Numbered from the stretch's first letter, positions 1 through 12,984 are shown. The stretch is DNA of 64,000 nt from Kalaharituber pfeilii (GCA_015179045.1 WHUZ01000031.1:62001-126000), one strand, 5' to 3'. Translations and numbers: made by a program. Notes: generated from the sequence alone by a model not told the origin.

Positions 1-3000
1 AGTACCGTCGTTTGAACCCAGCTTGCGTCTGATGTCCCGGAACATCCAGCCTATCTTCACGGTATACAAGTTTGGGCACCTTGTATTGAATGCGATTTCT
101 TGAGGTGTAATAAACACTCACATTCTGGCCCTCGCGCATGAAGGAAACAGTATCCGCAAAGCTTGCGAATGACAAGGGTGATCTAGTCTCCGCTCTTTCG
201 AACAAGTCCGGATGATTACACACCTTTCGGAACTGCATGACTAAATTCATCAACGTCTGCGTTCCTTCCTCACCACCACTAGAGGCCTTCTCTATGACAT
301 CCAGAAAGCTGATTTTGTCTCTCAGACTCTTATATAGAGCCCTCTGGCGGTATGTAAGGTTGCAGTAAATATCCAGCTCAATTTTATCCCCAAGTTCTTT
401 CTGCACATGCTTCTTGATACGTCGAAGCATAAAAGGTTTCAAGATCATATGCAATCGACGAAGTTGTGCCTCATTCAGTTGCGTATTGCTTTGCGCATGG
501 CTCTCAATATCTTTTGAAAACCACTCGCTAAATTCGTCATGTGAGTCGAACAAACTAGGCATGATGAAATGAAGCAATGCCCACAGCTCCTGCATAGAGT
601 TTTGAATTGGGGTTCCGGTGAGCAGTAGCCTATTACGACAATGGAAAGCCAACAAAGCCTTCCACCTTGAACTTGAAGAGCTTTTTATAGCCTGCGCCTC
701 ATCCAAAATCATATACTGCCACTTCATCTTCTGGAAGTATTGAGCATCGCCCACGACTAGCTGATAAGAGGTGATCAAAACGTGAAACGGGGAATCTTTT
801 GTATATGTTACGTGTTTTCGATCCCAGAACTTTCGCAGCACTTTTCGATCCTTCGCATTACCCCAATACGGGAGGGCTTTGAGTTGTGGCACAAAGCGAG
901 TGATTTCTTGTTGCCAATTGTGGAGAGTTGAAGCAGGTGCAATAACCAAAAAAGGTCCCCAAATATTGTGCACCTCCGCTAAATATGCCATGACTGATAT
1001 AGACTGTACCGTTTTACCAAGACCCATCTCGTCCGCAAGAATACCATTGATGCCCTGTTCATAAAGATTACACAACCAATTGAGACCCTTCAGCTGATAA
1101 TCTTTAAGTTGAACGGTAAGCATCTTGGGTTGTTGAATTTCAATGTCGCCCAAGCTTGTGGGATTTTGGAAATTCATTTCACCCTCATCCAGATTAATGT
1201 TTGACAAATCAGTCTTTTGTCCAACATTGTTGAAAGCCCTAGCACGCTCTTGCGCCTCCTGAATAGCATTTTGTGCATTGTTTAATGCGGCTTCCCTGAG
1301 GGCGGTTTCGTCCTCATTATCGAAATCCAGGTCCTCAAATCTCGTAGTCGACGGCCCAGCTTTTCGTTTGTCGTCAATCGCACCATATTTAGAGGATGCA
1401 AGGGGCTGCTCGGCACCGGCTACATCGTCCGTTGATCTTTCGATTTCATCTGTCTTGATCTTGCGGCCGATGAAATGTGAATATAACTCGGTCTGTGAAA
1501 TCAGGAACTCCAATTTCCTGGCTTGTCTCCTAGTTTCTCGCATCTCTTCTTCCTTCTTCGCCCTCTCCAGTGCCTCTTTCTCAGCCCGCCGTCGTGAATC
1601 TCGCTCCTCTCTCTCATTACGTTTCCAGAATGACATCATTTCTCTCATGCAACGCTTCGCCCTTGCTTGTGTGTCTTTGACATTCTTATTCGTACGCTGC
1701 TGCCATCTTCTTGCCTCTTTGGACGCAAGCTGTGCAGTTTTGCGGAGATTGGACTGCTTTGTTGATAAAGACTGCTGCTGGATCCTGTACACCTTGGGTA
1801 TCTCCTTCTTTGCAATATCCTTCCATATTTGGTCGTACATTTGATTAAACCCTTTCGAGATATGTGGAATAATTTCTTTCGGCTGTTCGACTGATTTTGG
1901 TTCCTCATGGTCCTTTGTACTCTTCGCATCCTTCATTTCGACATCCTTCGGCTCCTTTTGCTCCTTAATAATTTCTTTAGGGTCCTTTAGTTGTCGACCT
2001 TTCTTTTGCACGATTGTTTTCCGCTTCTTGTTTTTTGGTCCCTCCTCTTCAATTACCACAAGACCACTACGATCCGATTCATGACCTAGATCAATCTGTA
2101 AATCCCCTTCCGCATCTAATTTCATAGCACGCTCCGCAGCTAGTTTCTTTGCGGCCTCGAATCTCTCTGCTCGTTCAATCTTTTCTCTCTCTGCAGCTTC
2201 TGCGGCAATCTTAGCTTGCACCTCGGCTTTGATCTTCTGATCAGCAAGAGCTTTCTCTCGTCGGCGCTTGCGCTGCATGTCCTTTTTACGCTCCTTTTCA
2301 TCTTCCTCCTCCTTCTTTAAAACCTCTGCCATCGCGTCCGCACGAAACTGCACGCGAGCCCGCTCCCTAGCCACCTTGCCTAGAGCGTCCAGCTGTTCGT
2401 AAAGCCTTGTTTGTAACAGCACACGGCGACGCTGTAGTGAAAAATCAGCAACAACACTCTATTTGCCACAATTTCAAGGATAGAAGAGTACCTTTCTTTT
2501 CTCGCTCTCTCCGCGAGCTATTTCTAAACTTCGCTTTTTCTGCCTGGATAGGTAAGCCTGCCTCTCAGCCTGAAAGACATCATCGTCGACATCGGTATCC
2601 GACTTATCTGCATCCTCAGTGACCTTCATGGAGTCGTGATACTTGAAGTCCTTGAAAGAAGAGTTAGACTTTTTGCCAAAGCTACTGCCAGCGCCGCCAC
2701 TAAATGTTGTGTCTATGCTCGCTTTCAGATCAACTTCGTTTGTCCGGGGATTCGGTTGTGTTGTAATGGAAGGTCGGCGCATTTTTGAAGGGTTCTCATC
2801 AGTGTTGAGTAGCTCCATGGTTTGCTGTTCGAAGGGCTGGCGGATCTTTGTCCGACGGGCCTTTGCATCGGGCACGTCACTATTCGCTGGCTCATCTACT
2901 GAGGGAGTAAGAAGAGAGGAGATGGACATTGCAGCCTCGCGGCGAGGAGTAGGCGCACCCTTCTGCAAAGCGATTAGTAAGAAGCTCACAAGTGGATTGA

Positions 3001-3567
3001 GGGGCGACCGAAGCATACGTATGCTGAGCTTGGTAACGTTGGTTCATTACACGAAACTTTGGAATCCATGGTTGCCCTCGAATCCTGGCGTGTCGATTGA
3101 CCCACAATGGTGGCGGAAGACACGGGTGTATGTATAGAAAGGCTAGGTCTTGAGCCTGCCTCGACGCCTCTGCTCGGTAACGAACTTTCGCGGTAGCCGT
3201 AAGGTTGCTGCTGTAAATTCATTAGCGAAAATTGAAAAGATAAAAGGACAAAACATCCTACCACTGGCGACTGCTGTGACTGCGAGGATTGACGTGAGTA
3301 CCCCGGATATCCCCAATTCAAGTTCGACTCCGAGCGCTCGGTCTGGGTGGGATCGTAGAAGGTTCCTGTGGAGCTAGTAGCCGGAGGGGGCAATGTGGTG
3401 GAGGGGTGGTTGTTGGCGTTGTAGGCTACTGGCGAGTGAGCGTGTATTGGCGTAGTTGGGTGGTATTGGTTCGGACGTGGGTTCTGGCCATCTGATGAAT
3501 AGGAGGAGCGATAATGTAATGTTGGGGAGCGTCTAGAGTCGTGGGGTGAACGCTGGTTTCCTGACAT
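1..3567 (-). CDS. INO80: INO80 chromatin-remodelling ATPase (N-terminal two thirds, cut by window edge)
   Basis: Snf2-family ATPase that is the catalytic subunit of the INO80 nucleosome-remodelling complex in the nucleus. Translation starts at the ATG read from 3567. The N-terminus is low complexity (Ser/Pro/Gln). A long charged coiled region follows, then the DBINO domain (about 1900-1560; runs such as [16 protein letters not shown] and [16 protein letters not shown]). The first RecA lobe has Walker A context [16 protein letters not shown] (about 1060-1010), DEAQ box (ILDEAQAIK, about 690) and motif III (LLTGTPIQN, about 620). The reading runs open to base 1, so the second helicase lobe lies outside the window. 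Three introns fit: about 3211-3261, about 2967-3022 (phase 0, joining SSAY to KGAPTP) and about 2426-2489. Family identity is certain; exact N-terminal exon edges are inferred. Confidence 0.95.
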
Positions 3568-4291
3568 GGTTGCAATTCAATACGCTCCGTCTCAAACGAA
3601 GCTTCCAATCAACCACAGCCGGGTCAACACTGACGCGGGCTCGTTATGCCTAATTGGAGCACCGCAGAAGCGATGCGGTGTGGACCGAGAAGAGATAATT
3701 AGGTCTAATGAATGGGCGAACGGATCAACAGGGCAGTGTCATAGGAGCTGCTGAGAGCAGAATGTCAAGTGGGCGTGCCTCTTCCTCCGAAGGTATGTTC
3801 ACAAGTCAGACTTTGCCAGCGACGGCCGGGGGGGGGGATGCAAGTCGGTATAAGAGAAACGGGCGACTGCCAGGCGAGCAGCTTCGTTTGGCTAGTCACA
3901 ACTCTACTTGGTTTTTTTGGGGGAGGGAAAGGGCGTGCGGGCTTGTGAAGCCAAAGAGCTGACGGATGGTGATCGTGCAAGAATGCGCTCCTGGAGGGAT
4001 GATGTCTGCGAACGGGGGGGGGGGGTAGGGATTGTGGGGGGAGGTTGGAAGGGTTGGGGATTCGGATGTGGGTTGAGTGTTAGGGTTGGTCTAACAGCTG
4101 TGGTGGCATGAAACCTGAAGGACTGGAAAGGGATGAAGATTGCAATAAATGATGAATGGCGGCGAGTGGAGAGGGACGCTGCTCCATTTTCCGCCTCCAA
4201 GGTTTTCTAGGGTGTTGTGTGTGTCCCCCGACAGGAAAAAGATACAGAGTGTTGCTACGGGGGGACCAACGGCCGTCTCCTCTGCTGCCCC

Positions 4292-4395
4292 ATTCCTCTC
4301 TCTTCTTCTTCTTTTTTTTTTTTTTTTCCTTTCTTTTCTTTTGTTTTCTTTTCTTTTCTTTTCTTTTCTTTTCTCTTTTCTTTTTTCCTCTCCTG
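4292..4395 (+). repeat. Polypyrimidine tract, TTTTC-rich
   Basis: About 100 nt of almost pure C/T on the plus strand, including a T run of about 16 and several tandem CTTTT units. It lies about 0.7 kb upstream of the INO80 start codon. Such tracts commonly exclude nucleosomes in fungal promoters; that role here is inference. Confidence 0.85.
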
Positions 4396-4560
4396 CGGAC
4401 GTTCTATGATAGAGAGCGGGCTGCAGCGCAGCTCTGTGTCGTGCTGCCCGTGCTGCCCGGGGGGCGTGAACCACGGCGCAGGGCAGCGAGCACAAGCATA
4501 GCACTAGCACAAATGTCCTGGCGGGAGGAGTGCGTTTGGCGCCCTTTAGCTATCGTAGCA

Positions 4561-4598
4561 AGGCTGCGAGGGCTGCGAGGGCTGCGAGGGCTGCGAGG
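4561..4598 (+). repeat. 9-bp tandem repeat GGCTGCGAG, four copies
   Basis: Four consecutive copies of a 9-bp unit (GGCTGCGAG), perfect apart from the edges. It encodes Ala-Arg-Ala or Leu-Arg-Gly repeats in spurious frames. No gene is apparent around it. Confidence 0.85.
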
Positions 4599-5576
4599 TC
4601 GTCAAGTTCAGGGTATCAGCCGTCAGGCACCGGCAACTATGCATACGTGCCTTATCCTAGCAGAGGCGTGTCCGGAGGGTCGCTTGCCTCCCTGGGCCGA
4701 GCAGCAGCAGTTGAGGCACATCGATATCATACTCGCTCGGCAGTAGCCACCCTGCCGCCCCACCCCGGTCAGGATAAGCCCGATATGATATGATAGGCAA
4801 ATATGCAAGATCCATGGGACGAATGCGACTATGGATATGCGGCGCATCGGAAAAGTCTAACTCGAGGACTACTAGTAGTACAAGTACAAATACAAGTAGT
4901 ATGCGGCAGGTGCACAGTGCAGTGCGGTACCGATGCATACTGGGCATACTTCCCTATGCACTTGACGTTCTAGGGACACCATCATGCAACTGTGCACCTC
5001 GGTACGGAGTAATCTCATCCACACGACAAAGCCCTTAGCTACTTAGGGCTTGATGTACTGAGGGAATACATTTGTGAAGAAACCTTCCATGGTAAGTCTC
5101 GAGATTGAGAGGGGAGCTAGTTAGTAGACATGGATGTAGTGCGGATGTAGCTGATTGCATGTGGATGACATGAACATCAGATACTTTGGTCTCATGCCAC
5201 TGTGTACTTACCTTGTAGTCTAACAGTCTCGACCGCTTAGTGGCTGACTAAGCTACTCGAACACTACGCGGTTGCTTCGTGGGGCACTATCCCCCCCGTA
5301 GATACATACTTGTATGTACTGAGTACTTTAATATAACTATCCCAAGAGTATCTTGTGTCTAAACTCTCCCACATTCCTACGTAATTATCCCAGATTCTCC
5401 TTGTAAGCGCCAGCCGCAGCTTTTTACTAGAGCAATGTACCAGAATAGATTCCACCTTTTGTCCAAAGCCCAGAGTGTATCTCGTGGTTCGAGAGTGCGA
5501 AGGTATATATGTATCTCCCGCCAAAGAAGCCAGACTAGCAAATAAACAAGTACAGCACATATATCTTCTCACGTTA

Positions 5577-5577
5577 A

Positions 5578-5615
<38 letters not shown>
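5577..5615 (+). repeat. (TAA)n microsatellite
   Basis: About 12-13 uninterrupted TAA units in an AT-rich intergenic stretch. Likely length-polymorphic. Confidence 0.9.
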
Positions 5616-5617
<2 letters not shown>

Positions 5618-6226
5618 CTAATCGTAATTTAATTAATGTCACGACAAAACATATTCATCAACATCCTCCCTCATATAGGTCACAGCGACGGTCCCAAACT
5701 TGCATGCAACAAGTTCTTCGTTGCCTTTTCCCAATTTGCATTTTCGGTACTCCCAGAGAGGGTTGGTTAACCAGGCGAGGAGCGGCTGGTAGAAGAAGCC
5801 AGACTAATTGAACTCCATGTATACTACAACTAGAACTCAAGTACACTTCTGGTAGCTTCCGAAATTCACATGTACGAGAACTCTACATACAAGTATGTGG
5901 GCAGTCTCATAAGTTGGCTATTAATCGGCACAAGAAAGAAGACTATTAGTACTTGATGTACCCTATCCAGCAAAAGATTATGTTAGAGGACCAGACTGCA
6001 CATACTTTAGTGTGGCAAATAGCGTTCCGAGACCTTATGAAGTAACCTTGGGTACGAGAACAAAATAATAAGAACTAAACGGATGGTACTGTGAAAGTAT
6101 TAAATTTCCAATTAAATCAGTAGTCATACATTACTAACCAATACAAGCATGTCAATTATGCGATATACTGATGATAGAGCGTAAATGAGTTCGCAACATG
6201 CTCGAATACTACTCCGCATTGCCCTT

Positions 6227-7541
6227 TCAAATGACTTTGATATAGTCATCCATCATCCTTGCAAACAGTCAGCACGTTTTAAAATTCTTGAAACAGCGTT
6301 GGGAGTTACTTACTTCAAAAACTCGTTCCGATAACGAATAGGGTGTGCAGTGACAGTCTGTTCCGGTAGTGCTGTTCCAGCAGCCCGAATAATTCTTGGA
6401 TGCAGCTGTTTGACATTCCACAGGTAATCCAGTATACACATCTTATAAATCCACTTTCCATCTGCACTTCTTACACCTGAGAGAAAAGATCCTTGTTGCG
6501 GAGGATCCAGTAAATCAGCAGGGTAACGGCCAAGAAGCAAAGAATAATCGATAATCTCCATTTTCATAAGAAATTCTGTATCACGCTCCAGCAAATACCT
6601 GCCTTATGTTAGCAGACTCATAATGATCAATCGCGTTGACTTCTTATGCTCACATCAAATCTTGCTTTTGCCGACGACTCAATACTATTTCCTCATCAAG
6701 CTCATCTGCCAATCCACTTTTTGCAGCGTCTGACTTTACTGAATCAGGTACCAAGTCTCGTGTGGGTTCAAAGAAGTTTGGTGGCTTTAAATCCCACTTT
6801 TTACAACCTTTCTTCTTGTTCAACCCTTTTAACACATTTCTCATAACAATAAAATGTGAAGGACTAATGCCAAAATACGCGCCCAGGCGATGATCGAACG
6901 AATAGAGGACATCTGTTATTTCCGACAATAACGAGCCTTCATTGTTTTCCATATAATTTGCGAGTGGTCCCATGAGCTCCTTGTAAAGAAACATATACTG
7001 CTAATTGTTACCACCTGCGAGAATTCAGGGTAAACGCTCAATCAACATACCTCAAATCTCCTACCGATACTCTTCACAATGAAGTCTTTTCCAGCAGTGA
7101 AGAAAAATATACTCCCACTAAATCCTAAACCGGATACAAGTTGTAAAGGCCTGAAAAACTGTTCTTGATATAGTACCTCGTCTATATGATAAACCTCTGT
7201 TCGAAGCTTACGGAACAACAAGGGGCAGCGCGCCGATAATCGCAATAGACTAACTCAAGGCATTAGCTTTATATCCAAGCGAATTGACTTTAAATGGGGG
7301 CCATACACAGAAAGAAGAAGACGCTGAAACGAAAGTTTCTGTGGACAGGCGGCGGTCGCCAAAGAGGATGTAACTCATCTGCATCGTCTTGTTCCTGCTC
7401 AAGAGGGGTTTTGAACGCTTTCAGGATGCAATACTCGGCCACTTTAGACTTGTAATTCGGCGATAAGAACGGTAAGGTGATTCTAGCGAAGAAGGATTTT
7501 TTCGAGATTTCCGCAAAACTGTACACCTCAAGGCTTTGCAT
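6227..7541 (-). CDS. Compact phosphatidylinositol-phosphate kinase family protein
   Basis: PIP4K/PIP5K-fold (SAICAR synthase-like) kinase domain making up nearly the whole protein, about 355 residues. Five exons join in frame: start 7541; exon 2 around 7240-7053; exon 3 around 6993-6650; exon 4 around 6600-6316; and a last exon ending MMDDYIKVI-stop at 6227, after an intron at about 6265-6315. Visible signatures: glycine loop GFSGSIFFFTAGKDF followed by IVKSI (ATP lysine), YFGISPSHFIVM, a WDLKP catalytic-loop-like segment, IDYSLLLG (the family MDYSLL hallmark), and LDYLWNVKQLHPRII. It is far shorter than Mss4-type PIP5K and lacks long extensions, so it belongs to the small fungal PIPK-like group. 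Substrate and activity are unknown. The fold assignment is firm; the lipid-kinase role is inference. Confidence 0.88.
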
Positions 7542-8990
7542 GGGAGCATTAGCATAAAGATGTCATTCCGATGTGGTAGCTGGGCGGACCCACTCGTCAA
7601 GCCTATGGCAATCTCTTGGACGGGACATACTTTGCAATTGCTGCTACCAGTTGGTATCTTTCTGGGACTTAAAAACTTCTGTTTCTGAGATCTGCTTCGT
7701 GCAGTGCAAAGGCGGATGAGTGCTAGTCTGGTTGAAAGGAGAGGACATCATGATCAGGTGTTGGCTGGGCCTAGCAAGGCCCATATAGAGTGACGCAGCT
7801 GTCCGCCCGGCCCATACGTTCACGCTGAGCACGCTCCACGGGACATCCGGTTACCTAAGGGGCAGTGGCTACTCATCGTGAATGGCCGCGAAGTACCTAG
7901 CTTGGAAACTGGTGACGTCAGGATGTGGCTTCACCGCAGCGTGCAAGCCACACCTTGGCGAGTACCTTTGCAACCGCTTTCCTGACATCAACCTCCTTTT
8001 CACTTGATTTTTACAGGCGCAGGCTCCAGCCCCTCAACACGTTGAATTTCGGACGGATCCTGTGGATTTACGTCGCCGCGAACCGCATAGCAGAATTTTA
8101 CGCATGCTTCCCACGGTCCGCTACCGCCGCACCTTTCGAGAAGTATCGGCTAATCTCAATCAGCATCGACAGCATTCACAGTCTTGGATGCCTTTCTCGC
8201 ATCCGCCAGGCTGTTGAAAGGCGGCTTTTATTTCCTTAGATACCCATACTCCGCAGCCTTGTACCTTCCGTGCTAGAAAAATAGAGCTGGGATCATGATC
8301 TGGAGGCCATCGGCCATGCCATACCAGAAAGGCGGGACGCAAGAATCATGTTGTTTTTGAAGAGGGTATTTGCACGACGCTCCTATTGTTAACTCGCACC
8401 CCTGTTTGTGTGTCACGAATTTACGTTTCTTCTGTGGTGTTCATCTAAGATCCGTCCCAGTTAGAAGGCTCGGCGTCTCTTGCTAGCAAGTTCTCGTCGC
8501 TGCGTTGAGCATAGAGGAGGATCGTGATTTTTACCAGCAGTTGGATGGTCTTTCTATCTGCTCCGCCAGTATGTTTGGACGTTTATCTGATGCCGATTGG
8601 TGTTGGATGGTAGAGTGCGTGTAGGACTGATGTGTTCGCCTTAGTTATCTACATGTGAATAGCGGACACCGCATCTGTTTTCCTTCCTTGTAATGCATAA
8701 TTGTTGGCTGGGCTCCAGGATCTGGCATCAACTCACAAAGTGATCCTCACGGCTCATCCCACTTGAGCCCATAGCCTTCCAGTTCCTTTCTTGTGCTTAT
8801 GAGTTATCTGTCATTCAGTCAAAGAAAATACTATATAGCTCGGTAGCCCTTAGCACGTCAACTGTGATCCCTCCGCTCCCAACCTTTCTCTCCACTACAT
8901 CATACTTCCGCCTGTCCACGCATCACTCGAAAAGCGAGGCAACACTACAACACAACAAGCCAGATACGTGCGATCAGACATCAAGAGCCC
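7542..8990. other. Divergent intergenic region (PIPK-like / WHIM gene)
   Basis: No supported gene. It must contain the promoters of the two divergent flanking genes. The stretch just upstream of 8991 is rich in CA/CT and contains repeated ACAAC/AACACAAC motifs, typical of a fungal 5' leader. Confidence 0.6.
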
Positions 8991-11033
8991 ATGTCCGACA
9001 GCGAATCTCCGTTGAGTACGCCTCCTGATAGTGAGGACGAAGTTATTCCCGAATCACTCGTAAAGAGCTATCTGGTCAAGCCGCCATCACCCCCTCCCGC
9101 AGGGAGGAAACAGCGAAAGAAAGAGCCGCCGCATGTCCCTACATTTGCCGACCTGCCAGAAATAGCTGTGTGTTAACTTCCTGGATATTACGCCGTACCA
9201 TCAAAACGCGTTTTACTGACGTGTTGATGGACAGTTCATAGTTGCCTTCCAGAGCCGCTTCCATGCCGCCTTCAGAGGAGTACCGAATCTCGGCTGTCAG
9301 GATCTTGAGACCGGGGTGATCAACATGGTACCGTCTGAACAAGTTGAGCAATTGTTGTGTAGACTACTCAGCCTCGTCCTTAATCGGAAGAAAAATGTTG
9401 AGTGAGTATTTGATACTAGGCGTCGCTGTCTTATGTTCATTCCTTTGTTAGTATGGAACAATTACTAATTGTGAAGCTTCACAGGCGAGGTCATCATAAT
9501 AGGGCGCTTGAAGAAGCTATTCAAGCCAACCAGTCGCAATGGCCGCTTCATTGGGAGGGACGTACTCCGCTGGCGGGGGGGAAAAAATTCGACGATCTTG
9601 ATGCGAAGCAGAGAGTAAGCGCTTGATTTTCTGCTTACAGACATATTGCTGACATCGAACTTTGCTTTGTAGTTAGTGTTATTGCGTTATCTCATTCTTT
9701 GGGCGTTATCATCCTCTGACACTATCCGTGCAATTATTGCAGAAAACTACAAAACTAATCGCAGGAATGACGACCTGAATGTCGCTCTTTCAGTACAACC
9801 CTGGGGCAGAGATGGAGAGAAGAGGCGGTACTGGCTAATTGAGGGGCGAGGTAGGAGCTACACTCATGTTCAACCTACCTTTCTTACCCAGCTAACGTCA
9901 ATACAAAGACGATACTCCATTTCGGTTATACAGAGAATCCAACCCGCTATTAAAAAATGTAAACTGGATATCAATAGCTGGAGCAATAGATGAATTGAAG
10001 GCAGTTGCTGCTGATTTGGAGGAGCATGGCAACAAGCACTCAACCGAATTGGCAAAGAAGATTCATTCCGCAATTCCACGATTTGAGGAGGGTGAAAATG
10101 TACGTGCCTTGGTTGAAAATAATATTGGTATCGTTGCTGATTGGAGGTAGAAACGGAAACGCCGCGAATACCGTGCAAGTCGAAAAGCGTACTTCAGCAA
10201 TCAGGCAGCCGCCTACTCCTATGAGGGCCGCACACGGGGAAAGCGAATAAAATACACGTTCTCAGATGATGATGAACGAGGCAGCAATACGGGCACATCG
10301 GAGCAAGACGGAGTTAGCACCAGACGGAGTGGAAGGACGTCAAGGGCTCCATCGATTGCTCCAGAGGCCCCGAGATTCACAGCATCTGGAAGACAAATCA
10401 AAAAGCCTGGTGCTGGTCCTTATGGTGAAATGAGGATAAACGGTACGCAAGGAACCTCGACAGGAGCAGCGACACCAGCATCAGTAGGGAGTGAGAACGG
10501 TGATTCATTCACTGGTTATGGCCGGGGGCTAGAAGGGGGGCATGCGGAATACTAGGTACAACATGTCTGTGGACGAGAGTGCAGACGAAGGAGATGCTAC
10601 AAGTAGCAGGGACGAAGGAGAGGATTATGAGGATGAAGGCTCTGAAACAGATGAAGATGAAATGTCTGTGGATGATCTGGCCGTTGAGGAGCAAGACGCA
10701 ATCCCTAGATCGTTCAATCTTATTCTAAAGTACAACGCTGGGGGTCCAGTGGCCAATTTTTTGGCCAGAGACTGGGACAGGAAGAAGCAAAATAATACCG
10801 AACCCTTATACACCAAACCCACAAGCAGCCGTCCAACTCCTCAAACAGATACGATGATGGTTGACTCGTTTACCAACATAAATTCCCAAAATGAGGTTTC
10901 AACCGAGCAGGCTAACTCAAACCCAGTTGACTCTATAAGGACAAAAGACCTTCCTGTCATAGAAGCCAGACTGGAGGCTGCTGCTCCCTCATCTGTTGCT
11001 GAGATACGAAGCAAAGCCCCGGATGTTGGCTGA
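8991..11033 (+). CDS. WHIM1-domain nuclear protein (ISWI-accessory-like)
   Basis: Fungal protein with a WHIM1 module, a fold that in Ioc3/ACF1-type proteins contacts ISWI remodellers and linker DNA. Start ATG at 8991 (MSDSESPLSTPPDSED). Exon 2 begins after the intron at about 9168-9232 and gives FIVAFQSRFHAAF; an intron follows RKKNVE. The WHIM1 core spans about 9672-9850 (LLRYLILWALSSSDTIR, then SVQPWGRDGEKRRYWLIEG). A further intron leads to DDTPFRLYRESNPLL. A 51-nt intron starting GTACGT at about 10099 removes an in-frame TAG and gives KRKRREYRASRKA and YEGRTRGKRIKYTFSDDDE. The C-terminus is acidic (10600-10700). Between about 10480 and 10545 the frame must shift; see findings. Partner complex is inferred from family only. 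Confidence 0.82.
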
Positions 11034-12805
11034 AGAATAATCGAGTAGAAGGCTCGACCCCAAAACTGGAAATTTTTAAATTGATGGTGTTTTGGGTTGT
11101 TAATTACTGTACTCTACTAGCATCCGTGTTCTGGGCACTTTGCATTTACCTCTGTCATGGGTTGAATTAGCGTTAGTTAGTATATCATACAGTTGAAGTT
11201 TACATTACCATCACCGGTGTTTCATTTTTGCCTAAGTCTTTTGGAGTCTAATACATTTTTCCCTTTCGTGGTACCTTTTTTCTTTTGATTTTCTTGATTA
11301 TTAGAATACATATAAAGGTGAACTGCAACCATGGCTAGGTAAAATCTTCAGTTTCAGGGTGCTCTGTATGTAAGGGTTAAAAATTCCAGTAAAGATCTAC
11401 AGCTTCAATCTCGAGCTAGTTAAACGTTCCAGGCAGCTGGGTACGCAGCCTTGGCAAGGGTAAGATGCTGGGGGGATGTGGCACAAGCAAGTACAGCACT
11501 GTGCCGAATGCAGTTTCACCGGGACAATGAACAGTAAGACGTTGCGCTGCTTATCATACCCCGCTATGCTCCTGTTCTCGTGCCTTGAAGAGAAGATCCG
11601 CCTCAGTCTAGGACGGAATCGTTTCTCTGGATTGGCAGTACAGCACAGTTAGACGCGGCCTGCACAAGCGTGCAGCGCAATAATTCATGGGCCGAGAAGC
11701 ATAATGGGCCCTTCTCGAGAGCAGAACGCCATGGCCTTGGGTGCAAGCAGCTAGATCAGCTGTATCATTTGGGCGGTACGGTACATCTCATTCCCTAGAT
11801 GTTCAGTACTTGGCGAATTGTCTATGTATCCAAAGTCGAGTAGAGCTACAATATGTACTTGATGTTTGTCGATCATCATTGATGGAGCGCAGTCAGCGTG
11901 AGTTGAGGAGGGGGGGGGGGGCGACCAGCCCAGTTTCATGCGCCACCAGCCACTGAAGCTCGAGCCTTCTACGGGGGAACGGCCCCTGCAGATGGCTAGC
12001 TGCAGGCCAGGGTGGCAACAAAGGCAAAGGACGGAAGTGGTGTAAGTAACAGAGTGCCCGTCTGGAACTACCGTATGATATGATAGTCTTCGGGTGCAGC
12101 GCGCTGCTCGATTCCTGGCTCCGCAGCTTGCGTGAGCTGCAGCTGCAAAGGGTAGGATGGGATGTGACTTGGGTTTGCGAAACACGGGGGCAAATGCCAT
12201 TCTCTCAGCCCTTCAGTGTGGCCCCTCAAGTCTTCTCGCGGCATCCTCATTAGCTGCGCAGTTGCAGCCGGTGGGCCCGCTAGTGAAGCTCGCGCTCAAC
12301 AGATGGGCCTCTGCGAGGACAATGGAGACCGCTCTGGCGGCCCACCATTGCTTGCGCTGGTGTCAGGCACGCCCGAGCGCCTGGGGCGGCCGCGCGGGTG
12401 TATCTCACCGCCGCTCACCTGCTTCACCAACAGCCTCCCTGCTGGGCCTGATGCTGAGAGCACGACACTTGATTACTACATAGCATAATACAGCCACTGC
12501 ATAGTACTAGTACAGTCTGATGTGAGGTGGACGTTGGTGCGGCGCCGCATAGAGATGTCGGCTGAAGCGCTGCGGCAATGCCCGCCCAGGCCCGGCATGC
12601 ACTGGCGCGGCGGTCGGTGCTGGGCACACAGGACTCACGGATGAAGCGATTGCCCCAGCGGCTCCGAGCGGGCTGCAAACCGGGAACGAACTGTTCTCGT
12701 ACCCAGTCTACAGTCTGCAGAGAAACGAACGACGCGGTGAAGCAGCTTGCACGCCGGTATTACTGCATGTATGCATGGTTCATGGCCCACAATTACACAC
12801 CAATC

Positions 12806-12868
12806 GCCCCCCTCCTCCCCCTCCCCCCCTCCCCCTCCCCCTCCCCTCCCCCTCCCCCTCCCCCCCCA
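12806..12868 (+). repeat. (CCCCTC)n polypyrimidine repeat
   Basis: Near-pure C/T with repeated CCCCTC units. The minus strand is the G-rich strand and has many GGGG runs, so it could form a G-quadruplex or triplex. It lies about 0.6 kb upstream of the BAR gene. Confidence 0.85.
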
Positions 12869-12964
12869 ATATCCTGCTCTGATTCGTATTGGCCGCCTCT
12901 GCAATCCAGCGAAGAGCTCGAAGGCATCCCACTGGGCCGCCTCAGATTGACTTCTTGCAAGCTT

Positions 12965-12984
12965 CCCCCCCCCCCCCCCCCCCC
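12965..12984 (+). repeat. Poly-C homopolymer (about 20 nt)
   Basis: Uninterrupted C run of about 20; a second shorter C run lies near 13090. Homopolymers of this length are rarely sequenced exactly, so the length is uncertain. Confidence 0.85.

Larger units (their letters stand above)
3568..6226. other. Intergenic, INO80 upstream region
   Basis: No convincing gene. It holds the INO80 promoter side with a long CT tract, a 9-bp tandem repeat and a TAA microsatellite (listed separately). The many short reading frames here have no family signature and overlap one another on both strands. Confidence 0.6.

Noticed and set aside
7925..8239. 104-codon plus-strand frame
   Set aside because: No ATG start and no recognisable domain; in a divergent promoter region.
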